Positions 41,922 to 51,470 are shown, numbered from the stretch's first letter. The stretch: 64,000 nucleotides of DNA from an uncultured Clostridia bacterium (GCA_934274515.1 CAKQTC010000002.1:62001-126000), one strand, 5' to 3'. The notes: generated by a model from the letters alone, not told the origin. Program-made: numbers and translations.

Positions 41922-42740
41922 ATGTCAGAATGTACTCATGATTGTTCGACGTGTACGTCGAAATGCGAAAACCCGGAAAGTTTTCTCGAAAAACCGTCAA
42001 AATTTTCCAACATCAAAGACGTTATCGCGATTGTAAGCGGTAAAGGCGGCGTAGGCAAATCTCTTACGACAGCGTTGCTTGCTTGCGCGGCGAACAGAAA
42101 AGGATTGCGCACGGCAATTTTAGACGCAGACCTTACCGGTCCGTCTATTCCGAAAATTTTCGGTTTGCACGAAAAAGCAACGGGAGATAACGACGGAATA
42201 GACGCCGTTATGACGAAAGACGGAATCAAAATAATGAGCGTAAACCTTCTTCTCGACGATGAGAGCAGTCCGGTAATTTGGCGCGGACCGGTTATCGCGG
42301 GAGTGGTTAAACAGTTTTGGACGGACGTGAAATGGGGCGACGTAGACGTAATGTTTATCGATTGTCCTCCGGGAACGGGCGACGTACCGCTTACCGTGTT
42401 TCAATCCATTCCCGTAAAAGGAATAGTCGTGGTAACAAGTCCGCAAGAACTCGTATCCGTTATCGTGGAAAAAGCGGTAAATATGGCAAAAATGATGAAC
42501 ATACCCGTACTCGGAGTAGTGCAAAATATGGCGTATTACGAATGCGACAACTGCGGAAAGCGTCATTATATTTACGGAAAAAGCGACGTACTCGCAACGG
42601 CAAAAGCGTTCGGAATTAAAAATTCGTGCGAGATGCCCGTTATGCCAGAAGCGGCGAAAGAGTGTGACGAAGGGAATGTAAACGAACTTGTTTTGCCCGA
42701 AATTGAGGAATTTTTCGATAAAATATATAAATATGAGTAG
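41922..42740 (+). CDS. Mrp/NBP35-family iron-sulfur carrier ATPase
   Basis: A 272-residue P-loop protein (MinD/Mrp class) that carries [4Fe-4S] clusters to target enzymes. The start at 41922 lies one base after the ATPase stop, with GGAG upstream; the Met at 41898 would be inside the preceding gene. The N-terminus is Cys-rich ('CTHDCSTCTSKC', ferredoxin-like as in NBP35), the deviant Walker A is 'SGKGGVGKS', then 'LDADLTGPSIPKIFG', 'VIWRGPVIAGVVKQFW', 'IDCPPGTGDVPLTV', and the cluster-binding CxxC is in 'YECDNCGKRHYIYG'. The stop overlaps the next gene by 8 bp. Confidence 0.95.
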   Translation: MSECTHDCSTCTSKCENPESFLEKPSKFSNIKDVIAIVSGKGGVGKSLTTALLACAANRKGLRTAILDADLTGPSIPKIFGLHEKATGDNDGIDAVMTKDGIKIMSVNLLLDDESSPVIWRGPVIAGVVKQFWTDVKWGDVDVMFIDCPPGTGDVPLTVFQSIPVKGIVVVTSPQELVSVIVEKAVNMAKMMNIPVLGVVQNMAYYECDNCGKRHYIYGKSDVLATAKAFGIKNSCEMPVMPEAAKECDEGNVNELVLPEIEEFFDKIYKYE

Positions 42741-43179
42741 AGAAGAGAAAGCGGCGGAACTTTTCAAAAAAGGATATAACTGCGCGCAGTCCGTCGCGGT
42801 CGCGTTTTGCGAAGAAACGGGGCTTAGCGAAGAACAAGCGGCAAAACTCGTTTCCGGGTTCGGCGGCGGAATAGGAAGAATGCGCGAGGTATGCGGCGCG
42901 GTGAGCGGAATGGTGTTCGTGCTAAGTATGATAAAAGGATATTCCGACCCGAAAGAACGTGACGGGAAGCGCGATTTATACGCGACTATTCAAACTTTGG
43001 CAGGGAAATTCAAAGAAAAAGAAGGCTCGCTTGTTTGCCGAGATTTACTCTTAGGCACGGGCGCGGACGCATCCCCCACACCCGAAGAAAGAACCGCCGA
43101 ATACTATAAAAAACGTGGTTGCGTCGGGTGCGTCGAATGTGCCGCGGGTATTCTCGACGAATACCTTGCCCGTGTATAA
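42733..43179 (+). CDS. C_GCAxxG_C_C family redox-type protein
   Basis: A 148-residue protein of the C_GCAxxG_C_C family. Start at 42733 overlaps the Mrp gene by 8 bp. Conserved elements: 'GYNCAQSVAVAFCEETGLSE', 'VSGFGGGIGRMREVCGAVSG' (the GG...CGAvsG core that names the family) and C-terminal 'GCVGCVECAAGILDEYL'. The Cys pattern suggests a metal or redox cofactor; coupling to an iron-sulfur carrier fits but the biochemical role is not established. Confidence 0.9.
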   Translation: MSREEKAAELFKKGYNCAQSVAVAFCEETGLSEEQAAKLVSGFGGGIGRMREVCGAVSGMVFVLSMIKGYSDPKERDGKRDLYATIQTLAGKFKEKEGSLVCRDLLLGTGADASPTPEERTAEYYKKRGCVGCVECAAGILDEYLARV

Positions 43180-43256
43180 CGACGCATTAAGTTTGTTTTT
43201 TATACCGTTTTTGCAAAAACGACGCTTTTTGACCGATTAATCCGAGATTTAGCGTA

Positions 43257-43285
43257 TTGATTAATTTTCGATTGTATGGTAAAAT
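43257..43285 (+). promoter_or_regulatory. PAP2 gene promoter
   Basis: TTGATT, 17-bp spacer, TAAAAT; start near 43292, 40 nt before the ATG. Confidence 0.6.
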
Positions 43286-43331
43286 AAATGCGGCGAAAAA
43301 AATCGACCGAATTCGACGTGAGAGGTACGAA

Positions 43332-44444
43332 ATGAAGAAGAAAACTTTGATAGGAATAAGTATTGCGGTAGTGGCTTTCGTTGCGATTTTGCTCGTTGCT
43401 ACTTTTTTTGATTTACAGATAAACGTCGCGCTCGGCAATGCGGATAGTTTCTACGGACAATTTTTCCGTTTGTGGGGAGAAGCGACGGGTTGGGTAATCG
43501 TTCCGATTGCGGCGGCGATATTACTTAGAGCGTGCGACAAGACTACGAAATTAGGCAAGGTTCTCACGGTAATATGGTCGATAGTACTTGTCACGGGCTG
43601 GTTTTTTACAGTAAGATATTTTCTCGAAGAGTTTACCGGCGACAGTTATATTCCCGGCAAATACGGTTCTCCTTACGGATATTTAACGGTACATACGGCA
43701 TTTTTCGCGTTGATTTTCAGCGCGTTGCACGTTTGGGCGGTGTATAGAGTCAAGGAAGAAACGATATCAAAACTCGTCTACTTCGCGCTCGTTATGCTTA
43801 TCGCGCTTGCGCTTAGTCAACTCGTTACTACGGTTATGAAGAATATTTGGACGCGTCAGCGTTTCCGCAATCTCGATATAGGAAACGGCGGAACGAGTTC
43901 GGACGGATTTACACCTTGGTACAAACCCGGACTCGGCAAGAACAAGGCGGAAGCGTTGTACTACGTGGAAGATTCGGCAGGTATGATGAAAAAAGACGCG
44001 TACAAGTCCTTCCCGAGCGGACACACGAGCGGCGCGGCGATGTCGTTGTGTTTGATAGTATTGCCCGAAATTTTTGAAAAACTCAAAAAATATAAAGTAT
44101 GGTTTTGGGTTGCGCCTATAGTCTATACGATTTTGGTCGCGATTTCGAGAATTGTGAACAGAGCGCACTATTTGAGCGACGTATTGTTCGGCGGAACGAT
44201 AGGCGCGCTTAGTGTTTTTGCGGCAATCGGTATTATGAACGCGATTAAGAAAGCGGTCGGCAAAAACAAGTTCTTTACGGCGGCGGCTGTTGCGTTCGGC
44301 GCAACCGAACGATGCGGAGCCGCCGCACCGACGGAAAACGAGCCGATAACGGAGTGTGGGGATATTCTTCCGTCGGAAGATAAATCGGAAGAAGTCGATA
44401 GCGCAGAAATGGCGGAAAACCGCGAAAAAAACATCGAGGAGTAA
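43332..44444 (+). CDS. PAP2-superfamily membrane phosphatase
   Basis: A 370-residue membrane enzyme; start at 43332 has GAGG upstream and opens with a membrane helix. The lipid-phosphatase motifs are spread as expected: C1 'KNIWTRQRFRN' (KxxxxxxRP-like, with Phe in place of Pro), C2 'SFPSGHTSGAA' (PSGH), C3 'SRIVNRAHYLSDVLFG' (SRxxxxxHxxxD). Six membrane segments are predicted. After the core comes a cytoplasmic tail of about 75 residues, acidic and without known motifs. Likely substrates are undecaprenyl pyrophosphate or phosphatidyl-phosphates in envelope synthesis; which one cannot be told. Confidence 0.9.
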   Translation: MKKKTLIGISIAVVAFVAILLVATFFDLQINVALGNADSFYGQFFRLWGEATGWVIVPIAAAILLRACDKTTKLGKVLTVIWSIVLVTGWFFTVRYFLEEFTGDSYIPGKYGSPYGYLTVHTAFFALIFSALHVWAVYRVKEETISKLVYFALVMLIALALSQLVTTVMKNIWTRQRFRNLDIGNGGTSSDGFTPWYKPGLGKNKAEALYYVEDSAGMMKKDAYKSFPSGHTSGAAMSLCLIVLPEIFEKLKKYKVWFWVAPIVYTILVAISRIVNRAHYLSDVLFGGTIGALSVFAAIGIMNAIKKAVGKNKFFTAAAVAFGATERCGAAAPTENEPITECGDILPSEDKSEEVDSAEMAENREKNIEE

Positions 44445-44482
44445 ACACTATTCGCTCAGGCGAATTTTGTAGCAAAGATTAA

Positions 44483-46060
44483 ATGAACACTAATCAATCG
44501 ATGACGGATTACGTTAAGGAATCCGTAAAAAATCTCGACGAAGAAAAACTTGTTTGTCTAAACCGAAGGTTAACGACAATGGAAGTTTTTACCGATATAG
44601 CGGGCGTTGCGACTTTTCTTAAACATAACGGCGTAAAAAAAGGCGACAGCGTCATAATTTGTATGCCTAATCTCGTGCAGGCAATAGTCGCGTTGTACGC
44701 GATAAACGCAGTCGGCGCGATAGCAAACGTCGTACACCCTAAGACGGGGACGGAGGGGCTTATTCGCATATCGGAAGAAACCGATACGAAATGGATATTT
44801 ATTTTCGACCGTATTTATATAAAACATCGTAAAGCATTGCGTGAAAAAGGAATTACGGCTATCGTTTGCCGTATGTCGGATTGTATGACGGGTAGCAAGG
44901 CTATAAGGCTTACGGAGCCGTTAATAATGCGTAATCACGTTGTTTCTTACAATGCTACGCTTGTTAAGCCAAGCGACTTTTCGGTGGAAATCACAGGTGA
45001 CGACCCGGCGGTGTATCTTCATAGCAGCGGAACTACGGGCAACCCGAAAACGGTGGTGTTGTCCAACAAGGCGATGAACGAACTTGCGGCGGGGATATAC
45101 GATAAGGTTAAACCGCTTGACGGGGAAAGTATGCTTATGACTTTGCCGCTTTTTCACGGGTTCGGACTGGGAGTATGCGTCCATCTTATGATGACGTTCG
45201 GGAAAATCGTAATGTTGCCCGTTTTCAAGGCAAAAAGCGCGGTAAGGTTGATGAAGCGTAACGAAATTAACTATATGGCGGTCGTGCCGAGTATGCTTAG
45301 AAAACTCATGGACAGAAAAGGGTTTTCCGGGAAGAGCCTTAGGTATTTGAAAAATATATTTATCGGCGGCGACAAACCCGAACAAAGCCTTATGGACAGA
45401 GTAAGGGCAAGACTTGCGGAAAGCGACAGTCGTTGCAGAGTATGCGAAGGGTACGGACTAAGCGAAACCGGGAGCGTAACGCATATAAACGTCGAATGTC
45501 GGCAAGGGTCGGTAGGCAGTCCGCTTAACGGCGTTCGAGTAAAAATAATCGAAGACGGGAAAGAAGTCGCTACGGGAAAAGACGGACTTATCTATATTTC
45601 TTCGCCGTCGATGATGAACGGGTATCTTAATGCCGAAGCAGACGTTGTTACGGACGGAAACGGCGTAAAATGGCTTAATACGGGCGACGTCGGCAACGTG
45701 GATAAAGACGGCTTTCTATACTATAAAGGAAGAGAAAAACGTATGGCGAAAATCGGCGGCGTAAATATCTATCCGCAAGAAGTAGAGAGCGCGGCGAATG
45801 AGTTTGACGAAATAGTTTCTTCCTGCGCGGTGAGAACGGTATGGAACGATAAACCCGCGCTTAAACTGTTGGTAAAGTTAAAAACGGGAGTTAAGTTGAC
45901 GAACGGGTTAAAACAACGGATATGCGAAGAGATTTCGTCTAAGATAATGCCTTACGCTGTACCGAAGTATATAGAAAGGGCGGACGACTTAAAAACAACG
46001 GGAACAGGCAAAACGGACTACCGTTATTACGAAGAAAGAGAACCTAAACTTAACAATTAA
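44483..46060 (+). CDS. Adenylate-forming acyl-CoA ligase-like enzyme
   Basis: A 525-residue member of the ANL superfamily, which activates a carboxylate as acyl-AMP and passes it to CoA. Motifs: phosphate loop 'YLHSSGTTGNPKTVVLSNKA', A5 'CEGYGLSETGSVTHIN', A7 'WLNTGDVGNVDKDGFLYYKGREKRMAKIGG', and the catalytic Lys region A10 'DLKTTGTGKTDYR'. Chain length is typical. There is no clear Shine-Dalgarno before the ATG. A YhhN-type gene follows 22 bp later, suggesting membrane lipid metabolism. The acid substrate is not deducible. Confidence 0.9.
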   Translation: MNTNQSMTDYVKESVKNLDEEKLVCLNRRLTTMEVFTDIAGVATFLKHNGVKKGDSVIICMPNLVQAIVALYAINAVGAIANVVHPKTGTEGLIRISEETDTKWIFIFDRIYIKHRKALREKGITAIVCRMSDCMTGSKAIRLTEPLIMRNHVVSYNATLVKPSDFSVEITGDDPAVYLHSSGTTGNPKTVVLSNKAMNELAAGIYDKVKPLDGESMLMTLPLFHGFGLGVCVHLMMTFGKIVMLPVFKAKSAVRLMKRNEINYMAVVPSMLRKLMDRKGFSGKSLRYLKNIFIGGDKPEQSLMDRVRARLAESDSRCRVCEGYGLSETGSVTHINVECRQGSVGSPLNGVRVKIIEDGKEVATGKDGLIYISSPSMMNGYLNAEADVVTDGNGVKWLNTGDVGNVDKDGFLYYKGREKRMAKIGGVNIYPQEVESAANEFDEIVSSCAVRTVWNDKPALKLLVKLKTGVKLTNGLKQRICEEISSKIMPYAVPKYIERADDLKTTGTGKTDYRYYEEREPKLNN

Positions 46061-46081
46061 CACATTTCGGAGGAAGCAAAA

Positions 46082-46822
46082 ATGGTTGTATCGGTATTGA
46101 TAGCGTCCATACTTGCGGTCGTGTTTATCGCGTTCCGCGTTACGGTCGCGGCAAAAAGCACGCAAGGCGGCGTTATAGGAACGATGCTCAAAGCGCTTGC
46201 GAGTTTGGCATTTATCGCGATTGCGATAACCGCTATCTATATGGGAGGAGCGACAGGCAAAGGGATTAACGTAAAAGCCGCTATATTTATCGTGGCGGGA
46301 CAAATAATGGGTCTTATAGGCGACATCGTACTTGACCTAAAAGTGGTATATTTACGCTCTAAGGAAGAAGGAATCTACCTTACTTCGGGAATGGCAAGTT
46401 TCGGTATAGGACACGTATTGTTTTTCGTAGCGGTTATTCTCTATTTCGGAACGTCGATTATAAGTTGGGCGATAGTCGGAATTTGTATCGCGGTAGCGGC
46501 GGTTCTTGCGTTTGCCATGGTATTCGGCGGAGCGAAATTTATGAAGTTTGACTTCGGCAAGTTTACCGTCCATTCGGTTTGCTATGCGTTCGTATTATTA
46601 TTTATGGGCGCGATAGGCGTAGCGGCGTGGATTAAAGGCGGCAGCGCGAATTCGCACACGCCGTTATTTGCGATAGGTATGATACTTTTCCTTTTAAGCG
46701 ACGTAGTGCTTACGCAAATGTATTTCGGCGGGAAAGCGAAGGACAAAGCGTTGTGCGTAGTTAATCACGTTCTTTATTATGCCGCGCAAATTTGTATCGC
46801 GACATTCGTATTTTATATGTAA
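46082..46822 (+). CDS. YhhN/TMEM86-like membrane protein (lysoplasmalogenase family)
   Basis: A 246-residue protein with about eight membrane segments. 'MGLIGDIVLDLK' and 'LFLLSDVVLTQMYF' contain the paired Asp residues conserved in the YhhN family, and 'GMASFGIGHVLFF' its central His. Eukaryotic TMEM86 enzymes hydrolyse lysoplasmalogen vinyl ethers; several Clostridia make plasmalogens, so a lipid role next to an acyl-CoA ligase is reasonable but inferred. GGAGG lies 9 bases before the ATG. Confidence 0.83.
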   Translation: MVVSVLIASILAVVFIAFRVTVAAKSTQGGVIGTMLKALASLAFIAIAITAIYMGGATGKGINVKAAIFIVAGQIMGLIGDIVLDLKVVYLRSKEEGIYLTSGMASFGIGHVLFFVAVILYFGTSIISWAIVGICIAVAAVLAFAMVFGGAKFMKFDFGKFTVHSVCYAFVLLFMGAIGVAAWIKGGSANSHTPLFAIGMILFLLSDVVLTQMYFGGKAKDKALCVVNHVLYYAAQICIATFVFYM

Positions 46823-46831
46823 CAAACAAAA

Positions 46832-48310
46832 ATGTCCAAGGCGCGCGGAGTTCGATTTATTGCGTTTGTTTCGATTTTCGTTATTGCGGGAGTAGCGGCA
46901 GGCGCAACGGCGGCTTCGGATAAAATTTTAAGCATTGTTTTGCCGCTTGTCGTTGCGATAAGCGGCATTTTATATGCAATTTTTACTAAAAAGAAAACGA
47001 TAGCGGTGTTGCTGGTTGCGTTTGCGTTGGGATTTAGCGTAGCGGCAATAGATTTTAAGGCAAGCGACAGAGCGTATTTTAACGAGAAAACAACTGTTTC
47101 GGGCAGAGTTTGCGCCGGCGAAAACAAAGGATTCGTCATTGAAAACGTTGTTATCGGCGGAGAAAAAGTCGGCGGAAAGGCGTTCGTTAATAGCAAATAC
47201 GAGTTTGAAATCGGCACGTTAGTGTCGATTGAAGGCAAAGTCAAAACGTACGACGTTGACATTAAAGATACGTTTTCCGCAAGGGCGTTTAACAAGAAGA
47301 TATACTATTACGTCAGCGCATACGACGGAATAAACGCGACTGTCGGGGATAAAACTTTGGCGGAAAAGGCGAAAGCGAAAATAGAACGGGCGTTAAATCG
47401 GTATCTTAATCGGGAAAACGCTGGAGTGATGAAGAGTTTGTTGTTCGGCGACAAAACCGACCTTAGGGAACAGGACAACGAAGTTATTAAAGTCGCGGGA
47501 GTAAGCCACATCTTTGCAGTTAGCGGCTTACACATAGGGTTTCTCGCCGGCCTACTTATGTTTATTCTAAGAAAACTCAGGGTGAATTCGGTTGTTACGC
47601 TGTTTGCGGTAGTAGGATTGTTACTGTTTTACGGCGCGATAACGGGTTTTCCGTCGGGAGTAAAACGGGCGACGATAATGCTTACCCTTATGCAACTGTC
47701 GAAAATTTTTGCACGGAAAAACGATTTGTTGACAACGCTCGGGGTAAGCGCGGCGATAATAACGGTTACTAACCCGAGAGAACTGTTCGACGTCGGATTT
47801 TTGATGAGTTTTGCGGCAGTACTCGGCATAATATGCTTTTATAAACCGATTTTTAACGCATTGTGTAAGATAACGAAAAACGTATTTTTCGTGAGCGTTT
47901 TCAAATTACTATCTACGACGATTGCGGCTAGCCTTTTTGTTTTGCCTATTACGATAAACGTGTTTAACACCGTTTCCGTGTATGCACCGCTTGCAAATCT
48001 CGTTATTTTGCCGATAATATCCGTTGTTTTCCCGTTTGCGGCAGCGGTGGCTATTCTTACGATTATTTTTTCCAAGTTTGGAATACTGTTTTATCTAACG
48101 GGTTACGCCGTAGACGTCATAAGAATTTTGGCGCAACGAATATACGCATTGCCGTCGGCAAGTACGGAAATTACTTCGCTCGGCGACGCGACTTGGTTTT
48201 ACGTTTTGTTTTTGACGGTTTTCAGCCGTTTTGTCCATATCGAGAAAAGGTATAAATATATGATCGGCGGAGCGTGCGGCGCGGCGATAATAGCAATCGC
48301 GGCGTTATAA
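46832..48310 (+). CDS. comEC: ComEC/Rec2-family DNA channel, without metallo-beta-lactamase domain
   Basis: A 492-residue polytopic protein. N-terminal helices are followed by an OB-like DUF4131 region ('VSGRVCAGENKGFVIENVVI'). The Competence domain starts at about 185: 'SLLFGDKTDLREQDNEVIKVAGVSHIFAVSGLHIGFLAGL', 'YGAITGFPSGVKRATIMLTL', 'NPRELFDVGFLMSFAAVLGI'. Full-length ComEC (about 750 residues) has a C-terminal metallo-beta-lactamase domain, thought to degrade one DNA strand; here the protein stops after the membrane part and spoVT follows. It would form the channel through which transforming DNA enters the cytoplasm. No Shine-Dalgarno is obvious; the gap to the previous gene is 9 bp. Confidence 0.88.
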   Translation: MSKARGVRFIAFVSIFVIAGVAAGATAASDKILSIVLPLVVAISGILYAIFTKKKTIAVLLVAFALGFSVAAIDFKASDRAYFNEKTTVSGRVCAGENKGFVIENVVIGGEKVGGKAFVNSKYEFEIGTLVSIEGKVKTYDVDIKDTFSARAFNKKIYYYVSAYDGINATVGDKTLAEKAKAKIERALNRYLNRENAGVMKSLLFGDKTDLREQDNEVIKVAGVSHIFAVSGLHIGFLAGLLMFILRKLRVNSVVTLFAVVGLLLFYGAITGFPSGVKRATIMLTLMQLSKIFARKNDLLTTLGVSAAIITVTNPRELFDVGFLMSFAAVLGIICFYKPIFNALCKITKNVFFVSVFKLLSTTIAASLFVLPITINVFNTVSVYAPLANLVILPIISVVFPFAAAVAILTIIFSKFGILFYLTGYAVDVIRILAQRIYALPSASTEITSLGDATWFYVLFLTVFSRFVHIEKRYKYMIGGACGAAIIAIAAL

Positions 48311-48382
48311 CCCTTGCGTAGGTATAGTTTTCATCCCGTTGCACAACCTAAGTTCAACGAACAAAAATACGGGGAGAGAAAA

Positions 48383-48910
48383 ATGAATACGACAGGTATC
48401 GTACGGAGAATAGACGAACTCGGAAGGGTTGTCATTCCGAAAGAAATACGTAAAACGATGCGAATTAAGGAAGGGGAAGAACTTGAAGTGTGCGTATCCG
48501 GAGAAGATGCGCTTTTGTTACGCAAATATTCGCCCGTTAAATCAACGGAGAAACTCGGTGCAGACTACGTGGAAATATTATCGAAAAACACGTCTTGTGC
48601 GTGTTTTCTTTGCGATACGGACGAAATAACGGCGTCGTACGGCGATAAAAACTATCCGGTCGGGGCGAAGATAAGCAAAGCGACGATAGAATTCATCGAA
48701 AAGAGAAAAAGCGCGGTTTTGAGGAAGAGCGAAGCGTTCGCCGTTCTGCCTGCGGCAGAAAAAACGGATACGGCGATTGCGCCCGTAGTGGTAAACGGCG
48801 ACGCGGTCGGCGCACTCGTGTTTGTGAGTAAAACCGCTATGCCGTCAGCCGACAAATGTCTTAAACTTCTCGAAGTCGGCGCGTCGTTTTTCGCAAAACA
48901 GTTGGAGTAA
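48383..48910 (+). CDS. spoVT: Stage V sporulation regulator SpoVT
   Basis: A 175-residue regulator. Residues 1-50 are an AbrB-type swapped-hairpin DNA-binding domain ('TGIVRRIDELGRVVIPKEIR'); residues about 55-175 are a GAF-like domain. Start at 48383 has GGGGAG upstream, while the in-frame ATG at 48314 does not. SpoVT tunes sigma-G-dependent genes in the forespore. As in Bacillus it is followed by a SpoVB-like flippase and mazG. Confidence 0.94.
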   Translation: MNTTGIVRRIDELGRVVIPKEIRKTMRIKEGEELEVCVSGEDALLLRKYSPVKSTEKLGADYVEILSKNTSCACFLCDTDEITASYGDKNYPVGAKISKATIEFIEKRKSAVLRKSEAFAVLPAAEKTDTAIAPVVVNGDAVGALVFVSKTAMPSADKCLKLLEVGASFFAKQLE

Positions 48911-48916
48911 TCGCAA

Positions 48917-50470
48917 GTGAGTAAGTCTTTCGTTAAAAACGCAGGCGTACTCGCCGTGAGCGTAATCATAGCAAAGGTTCTCGGCGCGGTTTATCGCATA
49001 CCGCTTACCGCAATAATCGGCGCGGAAGGAATGGGGCTTTATCAGTTCGTTTATCCCGTTTTTGCCTTGATATTGACGTTGTCGAGCGGAGCGGTGCCGA
49101 ACGCAATAGGTATTACGGTAAGTGAAAAACTCGCATTAGGCGACGAAAACGGCGCGAAAAAGTCGTTTTCAACCGCGCTTACCATATGTCTTTTAATAGG
49201 AACCGTAGGAATGTTCGTACTTGCCGCGATAGCGTATCCCGTTTCGTTGGCGCAGTCAAAGGACGCGTTCTACGGATATATGGCCGTTGCGCCGGCAGTG
49301 CTTATAGTCACGCTTATAAGCGCGTTTCGCGGTTGGTTTATGGGACACGGAAATCTCGTGCCGAACTCGATTAGTCAAATAACGGAAGGCATAGTTAAAC
49401 TCGGCGTCGGGCTGGGGTTGACTTCTTATCTTATTAGATTCGGTGTGAAGTACGCGGTCGTCGGCGCGCTTTTAGGCGTAGTCGCAAGCGAATTCGTTAC
49501 GCTCGTCATAATGACGATATATTATTTGGTTAAACATAAAAAGTTTGAGAAAGTGAACATAAAAGAAGAAAAACCGACGATGAAACGTCTTGCGTCGCTT
49601 GCCGTACCGTTGATTGCGTGCGGTATGATTTTGCCGATAAGTCAGTTCCTCGACAGTCTTCTGGTGACGAATCTTCTAAAATGGGGAGGGAAAGCAGGTC
49701 CTATTGCCGAATACGGTCTTTGGAGCGGTGTCGTTACGCCGCTTATTAACCTGCCCGTAATGGTGTGTATAAGCCTCGGGATAGCGGTTACGCCTCAAAT
49801 GGTGGAGGGGAAACAAAAACGCGATATAGATTTTATACTTGAAAAAGCGGCGACGGCGAATAAACTTACCTATCTTATGGGGGTGCCGTTCGTATTTTTT
49901 TACTTGTTTATGGCAAACGGAATAGTGAACTTGCTCTTTCCGTCGCTTAGCGCGGAGCAAAGCGGAACGGCGGTAATGCTTCTTATGATAGGTTCTCCGA
50001 GCGTGATAGGTCTTAGCATATTCCAAATTTACAGCGCGATGTTGCAGGGCTTGGACAGAGCGGTCGCGCCGGTTAAGATAATGGGAACGTGTATGGCGGT
50101 TAAACTGGTGCTTACGTTTGTTTTGACGCCGACGCTCGGAATAATCGGTTGTGCCGTGGCTGCGGCAGTCGGATATCTCGGCAGCGGTATATGGATAACG
50201 ATATATTTTGCGAATTATGCAGCCTTAGACGCGGAATACGGTAAAAACGCTAGTATGATAACCCTTTGCGGTGCTATAATGGGAGTGCTGATTTTTATGA
50301 GCGGTAAACTTCAACGTTCGTGGGCGGCGGTGGCGGTTATCGGAGTAATCGCAGGAATAGTATATTTTCTCGCCGTGCTTACACTTAAAGTTTTTTCGAG
50401 AGAGGAACTGAAAAGTTTGCCGCTGTCGGGTCTGCTTATTAAAATTAACGATAAAATTAACGGAGGGTAA
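48917..50470 (+). CDS. SpoVB-like oligosaccharide flippase (MOP superfamily)
   Basis: A 517-residue membrane protein with about 14 helices, of the PST/SpoVB branch. It starts with GTG at 48917, GGAG 9 bases upstream. Family segments: 'VLAVSVIIAKVLGAVYRIPLTAIIGAEGMGLYQFVYP' and 'FRGWFMGHGNLVPNSISQITEGIVKLGVG', the latter typical of SpoVB. Such proteins flip lipid-linked precursors during spore cortex or cell-wall synthesis. Position between spoVT and mazG matches yabM in Bacillus. Confidence 0.92.
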   Translation: MSKSFVKNAGVLAVSVIIAKVLGAVYRIPLTAIIGAEGMGLYQFVYPVFALILTLSSGAVPNAIGITVSEKLALGDENGAKKSFSTALTICLLIGTVGMFVLAAIAYPVSLAQSKDAFYGYMAVAPAVLIVTLISAFRGWFMGHGNLVPNSISQITEGIVKLGVGLGLTSYLIRFGVKYAVVGALLGVVASEFVTLVIMTIYYLVKHKKFEKVNIKEEKPTMKRLASLAVPLIACGMILPISQFLDSLLVTNLLKWGGKAGPIAEYGLWSGVVTPLINLPVMVCISLGIAVTPQMVEGKQKRDIDFILEKAATANKLTYLMGVPFVFFYLFMANGIVNLLFPSLSAEQSGTAVMLLMIGSPSVIGLSIFQIYSAMLQGLDRAVAPVKIMGTCMAVKLVLTFVLTPTLGIIGCAVAAAVGYLGSGIWITIYFANYAALDAEYGKNASMITLCGAIMGVLIFMSGKLQRSWAAVAVIGVIAGIVYFLAVLTLKVFSREELKSLPLSGLLIKINDKINGG

Positions 50471-50471
50471 A

Positions 50472-51470
50472 ATGACGTTCGATTGTTTTATTAAAGATAA
50501 AACGAGTTACGCGCTCTACGACGAAGACAAATTTTTGGATAGGAAAACCTGTTGTTTCGACGCGTCCGTTCCCGTGGTAGTTAAAATTGCGAAACGGAAA
50601 GACGAAGTTATAGAAAAAATCAAAGACTTTTTCGGTGAAACAAAGATAACCGAAGGCGAAGGATTTGTCGCCGCCGAAATGAAAAGTTTGTTTGAGAAAA
50701 CTCGGTTCGGGTACGGCGATTTACTCGAAATCATACGCCGTCTGCGCGACCCCGACGGATGCCCGTGGGACAGACAGCAAACGCCCGAAACCATACGAAC
50801 GAACGTCGTCGAAGAAGCGTACGAACTCGTTGAAGCGATAGAAACCGGGAAAAGCGAAAAAATAGAAGAAGAATGTGGCGACGTTATGTTGCAAGGCGTG
50901 TTTTGCTCTGTTATGACCGAAGAAAACGGCGGAGTGAGCAATAACGACGTAATAACCGCGCTTTGTAAAAAACTTATCGGACGGCATACGCATATTTTCG
51001 GTCAGGATAAAGCGACGGACGCCAAATCCGCACTTTATTTGTGGGAACAAGCCAAAGCGAAAGAAAAGGGGCAAAAATCGGTGATTGATAAACTCGACGT
51101 CGTGCCGAAAACGTTTACCGCGTTGCAAAAAGCATATAAAGTGCAAAAAATCATAAAGAAAACGGGTTTTGACTTTCCTACGGCGGCAGAAGCGGCGGAT
51201 AAAATAAAAGAAGAAATCGCGGAGTTTTTCGACGCGGAAAGAGCGGATAAAGAAAAAGAAGGGGGAGATATGCTGTTTAGCGTGGTAAATGTGCTTAGGT
51301 TGTTTAACATCGACCCGGAAATCGCGCTTAACGGCACGACGAACAGGTTTGAAAAACGTTTTCGCTACGTCGTGGAAGAAGGCGCGAAAACGGGGAAGAA
51401 ACCCGAAGATATGACGCTCGACGAAATGGAACGACTGTATCAAGCGGCTAAGAAAAAGGAAAAAGAATGA
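50472..51470 (+). CDS. mazG: MazG-family nucleotide pyrophosphohydrolase, shortened N-terminal part
   Basis: A 332-residue protein with two MazG-like modules. The first (about 85-190) has 'LRDPDGCPWDRQQTPETIR', 'VVEEAYELVEAIE' (ExxE) and 'EECGDVMLQ' (ExxD), so it should hydrolyse NTPs to NMP and PPi. The second (about 215-325) has 'DKIKEEIAEFFDAE' and 'KEGGDMLFSVVNVLRLF'. In Bacillus YabN a tetrapyrrole-methylase domain of about 220 residues precedes these; here only about 80 unmatched residues do. AGGG precedes the ATG; only one base separates it from the flippase. It overlaps dusB by 4 bp. Confidence 0.92.
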   Translation: MTFDCFIKDKTSYALYDEDKFLDRKTCCFDASVPVVVKIAKRKDEVIEKIKDFFGETKITEGEGFVAAEMKSLFEKTRFGYGDLLEIIRRLRDPDGCPWDRQQTPETIRTNVVEEAYELVEAIETGKSEKIEEECGDVMLQGVFCSVMTEENGGVSNNDVITALCKKLIGRHTHIFGQDKATDAKSALYLWEQAKAKEKGQKSVIDKLDVVPKTFTALQKAYKVQKIIKKTGFDFPTAAEAADKIKEEIAEFFDAERADKEKEGGDMLFSVVNVLRLFNIDPEIALNGTTNRFEKRFRYVVEEGAKTGKKPEDMTLDEMERLYQAAKKKEKE

